Shown in pieces: positions 1-7,682 of a stretch of 54,646 nt of DNA (position 1 is its first letter; the number at the start of each line of letters is the position of its first letter). Under the pieces are notes generated by a model. That model made no database searches, was not told where the DNA came from, and saw only the letters and a program-made list of their open reading frames with translations. This DNA is from a virus: positions 1-54,646 of the IMG/VR virus record IMGVR_UViG_3300044729_003149; one strand, 5' to 3'. A program made the position numbers and the translations under genes.

Positions 1-253
1 TGACCATGTTGGTGAAAGCATATTGATTGCCAGGCAGCACACGGTTGTCTTGATCAAGAGCAGCCACTCCCCAGGCGTCAAGCATGGAATTGAGCCTGTG
101 GCAAAAATCAATCAGTGTGTACTCTGTGTGTACGGATCGAAAATCAAAACAGGGATTCCAAAACAGGCAATGTGTGCCTGTGTGGTGCATTTCTGCCACA
201 GGATCCTGTGAGCCGAGCCAGCAAAGTGAAATTAGAGGATTGTTCCAGTACAT
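1..253 (-). CDS. Partial unknown phage protein (N-terminus only)
   Basis: An open minus-strand frame begins at an ATG at 253 and runs off the left end, giving 84 visible residues with no stop. It is not in the usual list of long frames because it is cut. The composition (many Trp, Cys, His, Phe; for example FWNPCFDF) looks like a folded protein and not a random frame. A T4-type late box lies 18 bases upstream at 272-279. No family was recognised. It is divergent from the forward gene at 279. Confidence 0.6.
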   Translation of the reverse strand, partial: MYWNNPLISLCWLGSQDPVAEMHHTGTHCLFWNPCFDFRSVHTEYTLIDFCHRLNSMLDAWGVAALDQDNRVLPGNQYAFTNMV

Positions 254-258
254 AAATA
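252..258 (+). promoter_or_regulatory. Candidate T4-type late promoter box for the forward gene
   Basis: The plus strand reads ATAAATA about 20 bases before the ATG at 279. It lies back to back with a minus-strand TATAAATA at 272-279, so the 25-base gap looks like a divergent late-promoter pair. It is matched by eye to the T4 consensus TATAAATA. Confidence 0.35.
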
Positions 259-271
259 ACGGCGTATAAAA

Positions 272-279
272 TATTTATA
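272..279 (-). promoter_or_regulatory. Candidate T4-type late promoter, perfect TATAAATA
   Basis: The minus strand reads TATAAATA, identical to the T4 late consensus, 18 bases before the ATG at 253 of the cut gene. The first two bases of the motif overlap the start codon of the forward gene. Confidence 0.45.
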
Positions 280-1391
280 TGATAGAAATTTTTGGACCTA
301 CATATCGCTACGGCGGCGAAATACTGACCAAACCCGAGATCATCTATGTGAGCGATCATCACTATGATGAGGAACAACAGTGCTTTCATGTCAAGACTCT
401 GCTGGAAAACAGCGCCTGTGATCCTCGTGAGCACTTGGTGGTGTTTGACCATATGAATCACGAAGACGAACTCAGTGCCTACAATACTTTGTATTTGCCA
501 ATCTTGTTGTCAGCTGAAAGCAAAGAATTTGCCTCGGCCAACATAGTGCCAGACTGGAGCAATAAAACTTTCAACTTCAATTTCATGATCAACAAACCCA
601 GACACAATCGAGAGTTCTTGTTGCTGTTGATCAAACATTTCAAACTGGAGAATTATTGTTACACTCTGTGCTGGCAAGACATACAAATCAGTCGTGACAC
701 CATGGCTCGTCGAACCAGCAACGCAGAGTACAAAAAAATCATCCTGGAGACCGAAGTTGACATCCCAGGACACTATCTCAGTGTTGGCACAGAACGTCTC
801 CTGGGACGCGGATTGCAGTATGGGTCAGTGAAAAATTTTGAAAACTATGTCAACCTGCTGAAACAAAACATTTTTGAACCCAGCTGTGTAAGCCTAATCA
901 CCGAACCCAGTTTCTATGAGCGCGAGACATTGAAAACTGAAAAAACCATCATGTCCATGTACGGTGGCACTTTGCCAATTTGGGTAGGTGGTTGGCGCAT
1001 TCCGCAATCGCTGCGCGATCTTGGCTTTGATGTGTTTGATGATATCATAGACCACAGCTACGAAAGCATGAGTGATCCCTATGATCGTGCCTACTATGCT
1101 GTGCAAAAAAATCTAGATCTTTTGCGAGATTTTACAGCAGCCAAAGATTTCATTGAACGCAATCATGATAGATTTCAACACAACATTAGATTGATTGAGC
1201 AAAATGTATTTTTGAACAACATGGTCAACAAGATCAAACAATACAGTGAACGTGAACAACGGTATCTTTTGATGATTGCCGAGGGATTTAGATTTAGATG
1301 TCTAGCTGACTATCAACTACTGGGAGAGCTGATTGGTGACAAAAGCAAACACAATCACGATCCTGACGAAACAAGGCAACGTTGGGGTTAG
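279..1391 (+). CDS. Glycosyltransferase-like protein (fucosyltransferase/GT10-like C-terminal half)
   Basis: This 370-residue protein is the only forward-strand gene in the window. Around residues 205-270 it has the block ITEPSFYE...EKT...GGTLPIWVGGW..., followed by LGFDVFDDIIDHSY. That arrangement (conserved Glu-Lys-Thr, then a P-x-x-x-G strand, then an acidic FDD/DHSY segment) is shared with the protein at 14156-15175 and resembles the nucleotide-sugar-binding half of alpha-1,3-fucosyltransferase-type GT-B enzymes. The substrate is unknown. It probably acts with the window's sugar clusters, although it is transcribed separately. The family assignment is from pattern memory. It converges with the next gene, overlapping it by 4 bases at the 3' ends. 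Confidence 0.55.
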   Translation: MIEIFGPTYRYGGEILTKPEIIYVSDHHYDEEQQCFHVKTLLENSACDPREHLVVFDHMNHEDELSAYNTLYLPILLSAESKEFASANIVPDWSNKTFNFNFMINKPRHNREFLLLLIKHFKLENYCYTLCWQDIQISRDTMARRTSNAEYKKIILETEVDIPGHYLSVGTERLLGRGLQYGSVKNFENYVNLLKQNIFEPSCVSLITEPSFYERETLKTEKTIMSMYGGTLPIWVGGWRIPQSLRDLGFDVFDDIIDHSYESMSDPYDRAYYAVQKNLDLLRDFTAAKDFIERNHDRFQHNIRLIEQNVFLNNMVNKIKQYSEREQRYLLMIAEGFRFRCLADYQLLGELIGDKSKHNHDPDETRQRWG

Positions 1392-1753
1392 AGTTTCTGT
1401 AGGTATTGCACAAATTTTGGCCAGTCATTGTATAGAGCACACACTATGGCCATTTCTTCACCATACAGGGTCAATCGTGTTTGTTGATGACGTGCTCGTA
1501 CGTAGTAAGCACAATTCAATTTTTGATTCAACAACAGCAGTCGTCCGGGATAGTACACATCAGGCGCATCAAAACTGTAACTAACCAAGCCGGCTTGCTG
1601 AAATGATTCATGGCCCTGATCAGTCAATCGCATTCCGGTATGACCTAACCTTACATCACGCCACCAGGTTTTCATGGCCTGTTTCAGCGATGGTCTAATG
1701 TCTTCAGGAAGGCGTAGCCACACCTGTTGAGTGAGTTGATATCTATCCAGCAT
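1388..1753 (-). CDS. Conserved phage protein, unknown function
   Basis: The protein is 121 residues. The start at 1753 is preferred because that ATG overlaps the stop of the upstream gene (ATGCTGGATAG), which is the usual coupling in this genome; an earlier in-frame ATG adds six residues. It is rich in aromatic and basic residues with a GMRLTDQGHESF segment near residue 40. No enzymatic motif is visible. It ends tail to tail with the forward glycosyltransferase-like gene. Confidence 0.6.
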   Translation of the reverse strand: MLDRYQLTQQVWLRLPEDIRPSLKQAMKTWWRDVRLGHTGMRLTDQGHESFQQAGLVSYSFDAPDVYYPGRLLLLNQKLNCAYYVRARHQQTRLTLYGEEMAIVCALYNDWPKFVQYLQKL

Positions 1754-2039
1754 CAGGGTAAACTTGCGCACCCTGTGTCAACAATACCACAGTGAATTTG
1801 TCTGTGCGAAATTGTGTGTTGAGTTTGCGAGCAAGATTACGAGCATGTCCTGGATTGCTAAAGCTGACCTTTTTGTATTTGGGTCCGGGGTATTGTGTCA
1901 AGAGATTGCTGGTCTTGAGATTGATTGGCTTGTTGTCGTAGAACACTGCCCATACACCTTCGCTCGCCAAGACCTGTTCGGTCTTATAGGTCTGCTTGTT
2001 GGTGTGTTCGATCAACACTGTGGGCTTGGGTCTAGACAT
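1743..2039 (-). CDS. Conserved small phage protein, unknown function
   Basis: The protein is 98 residues, with the core VLIEHTNKQTYKTEQVL then NLKTSNLLTQYPGPKYKKVS and SNPGHARNLARKLN. I recognise this as a type seen in T4-like environmental phages without a known role. Two adjacent ATGs exist (2042 and 2039). The second sits six bases after an AGGAG and is preferred. A late-type box lies at 2056-2062. Confidence 0.65.
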   Translation of the reverse strand: MSRPKPTVLIEHTNKQTYKTEQVLASEGVWAVFYDNKPINLKTSNLLTQYPGPKYKKVSFSNPGHARNLARKLNTQFRTDKFTVVLLTQGAQVYPDAG

Positions 2040-2055
2040 CATTATCTCCTATGAT

Positions 2056-2062
2056 TATTTAT
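2056..2062 (-). promoter_or_regulatory. Candidate T4-type late promoter box (ATAAATA)
   Basis: The minus strand reads ATAAATA 16 bases before the ATG at 2039, followed by AGGAG. The spacing matches the other boxes in this window. This is motif matching only. Confidence 0.35.
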
Positions 2063-2070
2063 GTCATAAT

Positions 2071-2286
2071 CTAGTCAGATTTGAAACTGCCGCCGCTCAA
2101 TTCAACAGTTACGATTTCGTCACGTGCTTGTTGACGCTGTTGCGCAAGTTCTTGCAGTGCCAACAGCAGTTTGGTGATATCAGCATGCAGATCTTTGGCA
2201 TCACGCATGCTCATGTGGAAATCTTTTTGCCCACGAGCTTCGTGAGCTTTGAGATTGTCAATGAATCGGTTGATGTGCAGACTCAT
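2071..2286 (-). CDS. Conserved small phage protein, unknown function
   Basis: The protein is 71 residues beginning MSLHINRFIDNLKAHEARG and then DAKDLHADITKLLLAL. It is predicted largely helical, with a Q/R-rich middle and a C-terminal GGSF. It belongs to a small protein type I associate with T4-like marine and freshwater phages. Its role is unknown. It follows the MazG-like gene by a single base, so it is co-transcribed. Confidence 0.65.
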   Translation of the reverse strand: MSLHINRFIDNLKAHEARGQKDFHMSMRDAKDLHADITKLLLALQELAQQRQQARDEIVTVELSGGSFKSD

Positions 2287-2287
2287 G

Positions 2288-2641
2288 TTATTTCACGTAA
2301 GGCTCAAGATTGGGCGCTGTCCAGCCCAGTGGCTTCAGCACCTTGCCATCTTCGCGTTTGCGCACTTTGCCGGTTTCTCGATCAATCTTGGCAAAGTTTG
2401 AATTCATGACTTCTCGCCAGGCACCTTCAGCATCAACACCAAGACTATGGATAGCGCCAATTGTGACAACCAAGATGTCAATCAGGGCATCTAGATCATC
2501 AACCTTGGTTTTGCTGGCCACAAGTTCATCAAATTCTTCGGCAATGAGATTGCAGTACATCTGATATTGTTTTTCATTGAACTCGCCCACGGTTTGGTCG
2601 CAAGCTCGCATAAACTTTTCTTGATCACGAAATGGATTCAT
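2288..2641 (-). CDS. MazG-like / nucleoside triphosphate pyrophosphohydrolase-type protein
   Basis: The protein is 117 residues. The all-alpha motif EEFDEL followed about 15 residues later by DALIDILVVTIGA gives the ExxE...D pattern of the MazG/PRA-PH (all-alpha NTP pyrophosphohydrolase) superfamily. The tail RKREDGKVLKPLGW is typical of phage members. Family members hydrolyse (d)NTPs or related nucleotides to monophosphates plus PPi. The phage substrate cannot be read from the sequence. A second MazG-like gene lies at 10813-11109. Confidence 0.7.
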   Translation of the reverse strand: MNPFRDQEKFMRACDQTVGEFNEKQYQMYCNLIAEEFDELVASKTKVDDLDALIDILVVTIGAIHSLGVDAEGAWREVMNSNFAKIDRETGKVRKREDGKVLKPLGWTAPNLEPYVK

Positions 2642-3071
2642 CTGCTTCTTTCTTGGTATGATACGGACCTTGCCATTTGTATCTCTGCAAGGTAATGAGT
2701 TTGGGATTCTCTACCACTCGCCAGCGTCGATGCTGTTGTACACTGTACCAACCAGCAGCATACCAACTCTTGCTTTTGCTTTCGCGAGTGAACAATGGTA
2801 TGCGATGTTTGACGTCCCAGACTGGATTAAACACACGACCTGACACAGCAAATCCATATACCTGATTGCTGGGTGTAGACTTGGATCGAGGCAATTTTTC
2901 AAACTGTATGTTTGCGGCCTTGCCAGCCATTTTTATGGTTTTGTAACGTGAGACCTGACCTTGAATTTTCACGGTGTATTCATCGCCGGTGGCTTCAATC
3001 ATGCCTACCTTGGCGTTGTCTTTTTTCAAGATCCAATACTGTTTTTCAACTATGGGTTTGGCAACTATCAT
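2625..3071 (-). CDS. Conserved phage protein, unknown function
   Basis: The protein is 148 residues. The start at 3071 is chosen because AAGGAG lies eight bases upstream; an earlier in-frame start gives eight extra residues. The N-terminal segment IVEKQYWILKKDNAKVGMIE is followed by a strand-rich region and KSKSWYAAGWYSV near residue 107. No catalytic motif is visible. It overlaps both neighbours, so it is part of one operon with the nuclease gene upstream. Confidence 0.6.
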   Translation of the reverse strand: MIVAKPIVEKQYWILKKDNAKVGMIEATGDEYTVKIQGQVSRYKTIKMAGKAANIQFEKLPRSKSTPSNQVYGFAVSGRVFNPVWDVKHRIPLFTRESKSKSWYAAGWYSVQQHRRWRVVENPKLITLQRYKWQGPYHTKKEADESIS

Positions 3072-4065
3072 CAAGAACTCCTTGGTATGTTTCATTCAGC
3101 CAGCGTCCAACTGAATCGGCTGCTTCGCTGAGTTTGACAAGATCGTACTTGCCACAGAATTTTAAAAAGTGTGCGCCTACCTGGCCCACATCTCTATGAC
3201 TGACTTGCGCCCGGATGGCCTGATCCACTGCGGCCTTGATAGTGTCTGGCTGTGCTGTTAGATCAATCAAGGTGCGATTGCGTTCGTAATCATCCAGCAC
3301 ACGGTGTTCTTTGCCTTCATGATCAGTCCAACGTTGAAGCATGAGATTGTTCCAGGCATAACCGCGTTTGATTCGGTCCTCATAGGCTTCTTGTAGACCC
3401 ACTTTGTTTTTTGTGCCCTTGGTTCTCACGCCAGGAAACGCTGAGAACACATTGTCGCTGCTGTCGCCGCGCATGCATTTCTCAAACAACAACCAGACTG
3501 GATCAGGTATGGCCTTGGCTGTTTTTGTTTTCTTGTCAATCACAGCATTGCCCTTGGCATCAAACACACCCTCCAGCGTGATTAGTTCGTCAGTGATACC
3601 GTTGTATTGATTGACGTTTTCAGCCAGTAGTTGCACAAAGTCTGTGTCGCTGCTGACAATGGTGTGATGATCGCCAGGATGCAGTGCGATCCAGCGAGCA
3701 ATGATGTCATCGGCTTCGGCTGTTTCGTGTCGTATCACGCTGCAATTGGTGCGGGTGGCAAGATACTGACACAGTTCGTCATAGGTTTGCCAAAACAGTT
3801 GATCTTCTTCGGCTTCGGCTTCGGTCATGGCAGCTCGAGCCACGGCACGATTTTTCTTGTAGGGCTCGTAAAAGTCCTTTCGCCAGCTACGTCCTTCCAA
3901 CGCAAACACCACGTGGTCAGCGTTGAACTTGCGTACCACTTTGTTTGCAGCCATCAAGGTCACATGCAAGGCAAAACCCAGTCGGGTCCAAGTATCACTG
4001 GCTCGATGTGCGCTGTGTCTAGCACGAAAGAACATGTTGGCAGTGTCAATCAAGAGATATCGCAT
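3046..4065 (-). CDS. rnh: T4 RNase H / FEN-family 5'-3' nuclease
   Basis: The protein is 339 residues (T4 Rnh is about 305). The PIN/FEN fold is shown by the N-terminal LLIDTANMFFRARH, the acidic AEADDIIARW near residue 117 and SSDTDFVQLL near residue 138, and MRGDSSDNVFSAFPGVRTKG as the helix-hairpin-helix region near residue 200. The T4 enzyme removes RNA primers and flaps from Okazaki fragments behind the fork. The metal-binding Asp residues are in place. Its presence alongside pol and clamp genes supports an autonomous T4-type replisome. Confidence 0.8.
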   Translation of the reverse strand: MRYLLIDTANMFFRARHSAHRASDTWTRLGFALHVTLMAANKVVRKFNADHVVFALEGRSWRKDFYEPYKKNRAVARAAMTEAEAEEDQLFWQTYDELCQYLATRTNCSVIRHETAEADDIIARWIALHPGDHHTIVSSDTDFVQLLAENVNQYNGITDELITLEGVFDAKGNAVIDKKTKTAKAIPDPVWLLFEKCMRGDSSDNVFSAFPGVRTKGTKNKVGLQEAYEDRIKRGYAWNNLMLQRWTDHEGKEHRVLDDYERNRTLIDLTAQPDTIKAAVDQAIRAQVSHRDVGQVGAHFLKFCGKYDLVKLSEAADSVGRWLNETYQGVLDDSCQTHS

Positions 4066-4780
4066 GGTGTCCCAGAATGTTGTGAGTGTCTAGGTATTGT
4101 AGCACATATTGAGCCCAAAAGCAATGAGCAGCGGCACCAAAATGGTAGGTGTGAGGATTAGCAAATTCATAACCATTTTCACGAAGAATGGCCGCATAAC
4201 TGTGTTGAATACTATAGGGTTCAATAAAGTTCACACCCCAATCGTGTTGTTCATCCAAACTGAGTTCGCTAAAGGTACTCTGTCCGTTGAAAAACACATG
4301 GCGTACGCCCAAACTCACTAGGTCTTGATGCAGTGCCCAGATTTTTTCATGAGCTTGGCGTGTCTTGGTATACCAATCTACTGAAGCCACAAACTCGCGA
4401 TAGCGATTTTGCAATTCAGGGGGTACTGAATCTATGCCACTGGCATTGACCTGATACCAGATGCCCTCGTGTAACCACTCCTCACGCTCCCATGTAGTCC
4501 ACTGTATGATCACAACAGTGTCTGCCAAATCATGACTGTGGTCAGCCATCCACTGTCGTGTGGTTCTCAAAATGCGATCGTTGCTGGCTGCACTTTCTGC
4601 GTCACAGATCAGTTCAGTCTTGAGCTGTTGAGACACGTGTGTCGCCCAACTGTGTTTGAAGTTTTCAGGATGTGGTCTACGACCAAGATGCTGATAATCG
4701 CCGTCATCTTCGGCGAATGCATGTGGCAGCACTGCTTCAGCGGCAGCAGTATGGCTACATCCATTGATGTAAAGTTTCAT
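4046..4780 (-). CDS. SGNH/GDSL-like protein 1
   Basis: The protein is 244 residues. It starts MKLYINGCSHTAAAE: the GCSHT is block I with the candidate nucleophile Ser after a hydrophobic strand. Near the C-terminus, HFGAAAHCFWAQYV supplies the block V His. SGNH enzymes are esterases, acyltransferases or deacetylases; nothing here fixes the substrate. The start overlaps the cytidylyltransferase stop by ATGA, hinting at a role in the same surface-glycan chemistry. It is one of eight such proteins in the window. Confidence 0.65.
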   Translation of the reverse strand: MKLYINGCSHTAAAEAVLPHAFAEDDGDYQHLGRRPHPENFKHSWATHVSQQLKTELICDAESAASNDRILRTTRQWMADHSHDLADTVVIIQWTTWEREEWLHEGIWYQVNASGIDSVPPELQNRYREFVASVDWYTKTRQAHEKIWALHQDLVSLGVRHVFFNGQSTFSELSLDEQHDWGVNFIEPYSIQHSYAAILRENGYEFANPHTYHFGAAAHCFWAQYVLQYLDTHNILGHHAISLD

Positions 4781-5253
4781 TTTTGAGTCAGCGCCTTGAC
4801 AGTTTCGGCCTGTGCCACTCGCTTGCGCAAACTACTAGAACTGAAACTATGATCTCTACCATTGAATACTAGTTCAATTCCACGAGCATGGCATTCTCCG
4901 TCACCGGTAAAAGATTTACCTGCATACTCAACACCCAGTATACGCACATCTAGTGGAAGAATCAAAAGCAAATCCACTAGATCCTGTTCGGTCTGATACA
5001 CAACAACTTCATCAACATAACGGCATGCTGACAACTGAATCTGACGCTCTACAATGCTTTGCACAGGTTTGTTTTTTGTGTCCGGACGATCAATTGTGGG
5101 ATCAGTTTGCAGTCCGGCAATAAGATAATCGCAGTGGTTCTTGGCCTCTGCCAACATAGCAACATGGCCTGCATGCAGCATGTCAAAGGTGCTGAATGTG
5201 ATTCCTATTTTCAATCCTTGTGATTTGAGTTCTTTTATTTTGCTAAAAATCAT
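4777..5253 (-). CDS. Cytidylyltransferase-like nucleotidyltransferase (TagD/RfaE-C type)
   Basis: The protein is 158 residues. The HxGH signature is in TFDMLHAGHVAML (about residues 22-34) and the C-terminal FSSSSLRKR matches the ISSTxxR motif, the two nucleotide-binding signatures of the glycerol-3-phosphate cytidylyltransferase/ADP-heptose synthase family. It would activate a phosphorylated polyol or sugar as CDP- or ADP-derivative. The coupled SGNH gene downstream suggests surface or virion glycan chemistry. The exact substrate is not readable. Confidence 0.75.
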   Translation of the reverse strand: MIFSKIKELKSQGLKIGITFSTFDMLHAGHVAMLAEAKNHCDYLIAGLQTDPTIDRPDTKNKPVQSIVERQIQLSACRYVDEVVVYQTEQDLVDLLLILPLDVRILGVEYAGKSFTGDGECHARGIELVFNGRDHSFSSSSLRKRVAQAETVKALTQK

Positions 5254-5453
5254 TTTGATTTTGTCCTTGTGTTCCAGCGTTCAATACAATCATCAGGCGA
5301 TGTGCCCAGTATCTGAGCCCCGCAGCCTCCCACTTCTTCTGCGCAGTTGATTGACCAAATTGACCTATCTCTGGTTTGTGGATAGATGGTGTCGTGCCAC
5401 AGATCTTGTTGACTGACTTCGTTGCCGCAGAATGGGCAAGGCAACATTTTCAT
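5250..5453 (-). CDS. Lar-family-like zinc ribbon (restriction alleviation type)
   Basis: The protein is 67 residues with MLPCPFCGNE at the start and, later, INCAEEVGGCGAQ then CIERWNTR. The CPxCG...C...GCGA...WN layout is the signature of Lar-type restriction-alleviation proteins, first described from the Rac prophage, where Lar modulates type I restriction-modification. The assignment is by motif only. It fits with the deazaguanine DNA-modification genes as a second anti-restriction layer. Its stop overlaps the cytidylyltransferase start. Confidence 0.6.
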   Translation of the reverse strand: MKMLPCPFCGNEVSQQDLWHDTIYPQTRDRSIWSINCAEEVGGCGAQILGTSPDDCIERWNTRTKSK

Positions 5454-5456
5454 TGA

Positions 5457-5864
5457 TCAGCTGACTTCGCTGCGACCATTGCCTACATCACGGGTGCGTA
5501 CATAGATTCCAGAATTGCGCATGGCTTCTTCTTGCTCGTAGGTTTCCAGTACCACGTGTCTGCATACGTTTTGAAACCACCTATCCACAATTTCAGCATC
5601 AGTGTCTTCGGGCTTCATCATGTAACCAGCCTTGATCAATCTGGCCACAAATATTTCGTTCCAGTCCAACTCAAACGCACCCTGGTGCAAGTTATCAAGA
5701 TCCACATCCATGTTCAACACTGCCACATAGGGTTCTCCGCGTTCGGTGGCCAATTCTTTTTCAGTTTTCTTTTTGGCCACGGACTTGCGAGGCTCTGCAG
5801 GTTCATTGCGCACCTGCGGTTTTGATGGCTCGGACGCCATGCGTTTTTTCAACCAATCAAACAT
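5457..5864 (-). CDS. Conserved phage protein, unknown function
   Basis: The protein is 135 residues. The ATG at 5864 is preferred because GGAG lies eight bases upstream; an earlier in-frame ATG exists at 5888. It begins MFDWLKK, then a basic linker, then a core with GAFELDWNEIFVARL and NVCRHVVLETYEQE, ending DVGNGRSEVS. I recognise it as a protein conserved in T4-like environmental phages without an assigned role. No signal peptide or membrane helix is seen. Confidence 0.65.
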   Translation of the reverse strand: MFDWLKKRMASEPSKPQVRNEPAEPRKSVAKKKTEKELATERGEPYVAVLNMDVDLDNLHQGAFELDWNEIFVARLIKAGYMMKPEDTDAEIVDRWFQNVCRHVVLETYEQEEAMRNSGIYVRTRDVGNGRSEVS

Positions 5865-5887
5865 TTCAAAAACTCCATCAATGTACA

Positions 5888-6094
5888 TCAGTCAAGTCTG
5901 CCCCACTTGATTTTCAACCACACACGTTCGTGAACGTAATAGTCAATGCTGAGAAGAACATGCAGAGCTGTGGCAAAGCCTGTGGCACTGCCTAGATTGC
6001 CAGTGAACAGATAAGTCCAAAATATAGTAAACAACCAGGCTGTCAATCTGTAGGTCAACATCCGTGTCAGCGTTCTTGCACGAGTTTCGGTCAT
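5888..6094 (-). CDS. DUF2061-like small membrane protein
   Basis: The protein is 68 residues. The start at 6094 overlaps the queE stop (ATGA). The pattern ETRARTLTRMLTYRL, a hydrophobic TWLF...YLFTGNLGSATGF stretch, and YYVHERVWLKIKWGR at the C-terminus matches DUF2061-type two-helix membrane proteins, for which no function is established. Coupling to queE may simply be operon packing. Confidence 0.65.
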   Translation of the reverse strand: MTETRARTLTRMLTYRLTAWLFTIFWTYLFTGNLGSATGFATALHVLLSIDYYVHERVWLKIKWGRLD

Positions 6095-6936
6095 CGACCC
6101 CACCCATTTCCCCAGAGATCCACATGCAATCTGGGACTATACCAATAACCACGTTTCAACGCTTCATTGGCCACATTGAATCTATTGCTGTCGTACACTG
6201 ACACTGTACCGCCCACGGGCATCACAAACACTGGACCTGCAAATTCACGTGAACGATATTCGGCCACAGCACGATCTACTTCGTCAAAGTCTTCCGGCTT
6301 GTCAACCACAAACTTGAGATAGGTCACGCCATGATTCTCGTATTCAAACACTGTGTCTGGACGTATGGCATCCTCCCACTTCTCGCCACTCACACTCAGC
6401 TTGGGACTCACACTGAATGTGATCTCGCCATGCCAGTCATAAATGTATTTCCTAAACTCTGGTGTAAGGTCTTGTGTGCCATTGGTTTCAAAAGTCACAT
6501 GCCTTAGACCACGCTCGTGTAGATAGCTCAAGAGTTCCGGATAGGCACGTTGCCATCCCAGCAAGGGTTCTCCGCCTGTGATAACCAAATGCACTGGCAT
6601 CTGATTGGGCTGTAGCCATGTGTTGTTGGGCAACAGTTGTTCCATGGCATTAGACAGTTCTTCCACTGTGTAGCTGCGACTGAGATGTCGAAAGGCAGGA
6701 TGCCAGGATGCATAACTGTCGCAACCAGTAGACACCAGCGGCAGTTCTTCAAACGTCCGATACAGTTCTACTTGTTTGGCAACATCATCGGCCTCAACAC
6801 TGCGTTCTCCAGGAGCGCAACCAAAACCACTGCAGGTAAAGTTGCAACCAAACGTGCGCAGAAATATGCTGGGAACTCCAACATATCGTCCTTCGCCCTG
6901 AGCGCTGTAAAATATTTCACTGACTTTGATTTTCAT
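6091..6936 (-). CDS. queE: 7-carboxy-7-deazaguanine synthase, radical SAM (QueE)
   Basis: The protein is 281 residues. QueE converts 6-carboxy-tetrahydropterin to 7-carboxy-7-deazaguanine. Motifs seen: FYSAQGEGRYVGVPSIFLR (residues 9-27), CNFTC (31-35), TGCDSYASW (third cluster Cys near residue 72, corresponding to the usual CDT), VITGGEPLLGW near residue 133, and FETNGTQ. The roughly 36-residue insertion between the second and third cysteines is unusual. With folE, queD and dpdA in the window it belongs to a DNA deazaguanine pathway. It overlaps the SGNH gene upstream by one base. Confidence 0.88.
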   Translation of the reverse strand: MKIKVSEIFYSAQGEGRYVGVPSIFLRTFGCNFTCSGFGCAPGERSVEADDVAKQVELYRTFEELPLVSTGCDSYASWHPAFRHLSRSYTVEELSNAMEQLLPNNTWLQPNQMPVHLVITGGEPLLGWQRAYPELLSYLHERGLRHVTFETNGTQDLTPEFRKYIYDWHGEITFSVSPKLSVSGEKWEDAIRPDTVFEYENHGVTYLKFVVDKPEDFDEVDRAVAEYRSREFAGPVFVMPVGGTVSVYDSNRFNVANEALKRGYWYSPRLHVDLWGNGWGR

Positions 6937-7682
6937 TAATGACCTCTAAATCTATTCACTGCGCTTGAACCGTTTAGACCTGATTCAAACACTATGGGAT
7001 TGTTTGCTATTTTATTACGCACATCTTGATCTGTCACCCAACCTGGCAATACTGCATCAAGATAACGCAGATGTTCCTGTGTGGTGGGGTGATAGTCAAC
7101 TCTATCCACACTGTGGCGCAGTCTTAGATGCTGATCTTTATTCCAGTAATTTTCTCCCAAGACTTCTATATAACTTGTGCCAAGACTTTGAATTACATCT
7201 TGATACAGTTCAAGCATTTTGGGATTGTCAATACGGTCTTGATTCATGTCGCTCACACGGTCTATAGGAACCATGCACAAAAACTTCCAAGTCACGCCAG
7301 GACGATCAAGCAACATGTCTCTCACTGCCTTGATTGAGTTCAAGTCTCTCAACAAGAAGCCATGCTCGCACACTCCGCTGTCAATGAACTCCTTGGTGTA
7401 AATTTTGTCAGCCCAGGCCACATTGCCCAGTGTCAACCAGCCTCGACCTTGCACATATCGGTCTTCGCGCATGACATCGGTCCAACACACTATCACAGTG
7501 TCGCCAGCACCAAAGCCGTGCCGCTGATCAGCTTCCATGAAGGACTGAAATATGAACTGATTGCCAGCACCGGCCTGTCCCCAGTTTTCAAATTCACTGT
7601 ACTGATGCGACAAGATAGTGGCCCAGGTCCAATACTTGTAGTTGGTAAAACTACAGCCAAATGTGAAAAGCCTATTTGCCAT
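6936..7682 (-). CDS. SGNH/GDSL-like protein 2
   Basis: The protein is 248 residues. The start at 7682 is chosen because ATGGCAAATAG overlaps the gmd stop; an upstream in-frame start adds 11 residues. Block I is LFTFGCSFTNYKYWTW with the candidate Ser. An Asn-containing GAGNQFIFQSF follows, and near the end DYHPTTQEHLRYLD carries the Asp/His pair. Probably an esterase or acyltransferase-type fold. The operon order gmd, this gene, queE puts it at the junction of sugar and deazaguanine genes. Confidence 0.65.
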   Translation of the reverse strand: MANRLFTFGCSFTNYKYWTWATILSHQYSEFENWGQAGAGNQFIFQSFMEADQRHGFGAGDTVIVCWTDVMREDRYVQGRGWLTLGNVAWADKIYTKEFIDSGVCEHGFLLRDLNSIKAVRDMLLDRPGVTWKFLCMVPIDRVSDMNQDRIDNPKMLELYQDVIQSLGTSYIEVLGENYWNKDQHLRLRHSVDRVDYHPTTQEHLRYLDAVLPGWVTDQDVRNKIANNPIVFESGLNGSSAVNRFRGH

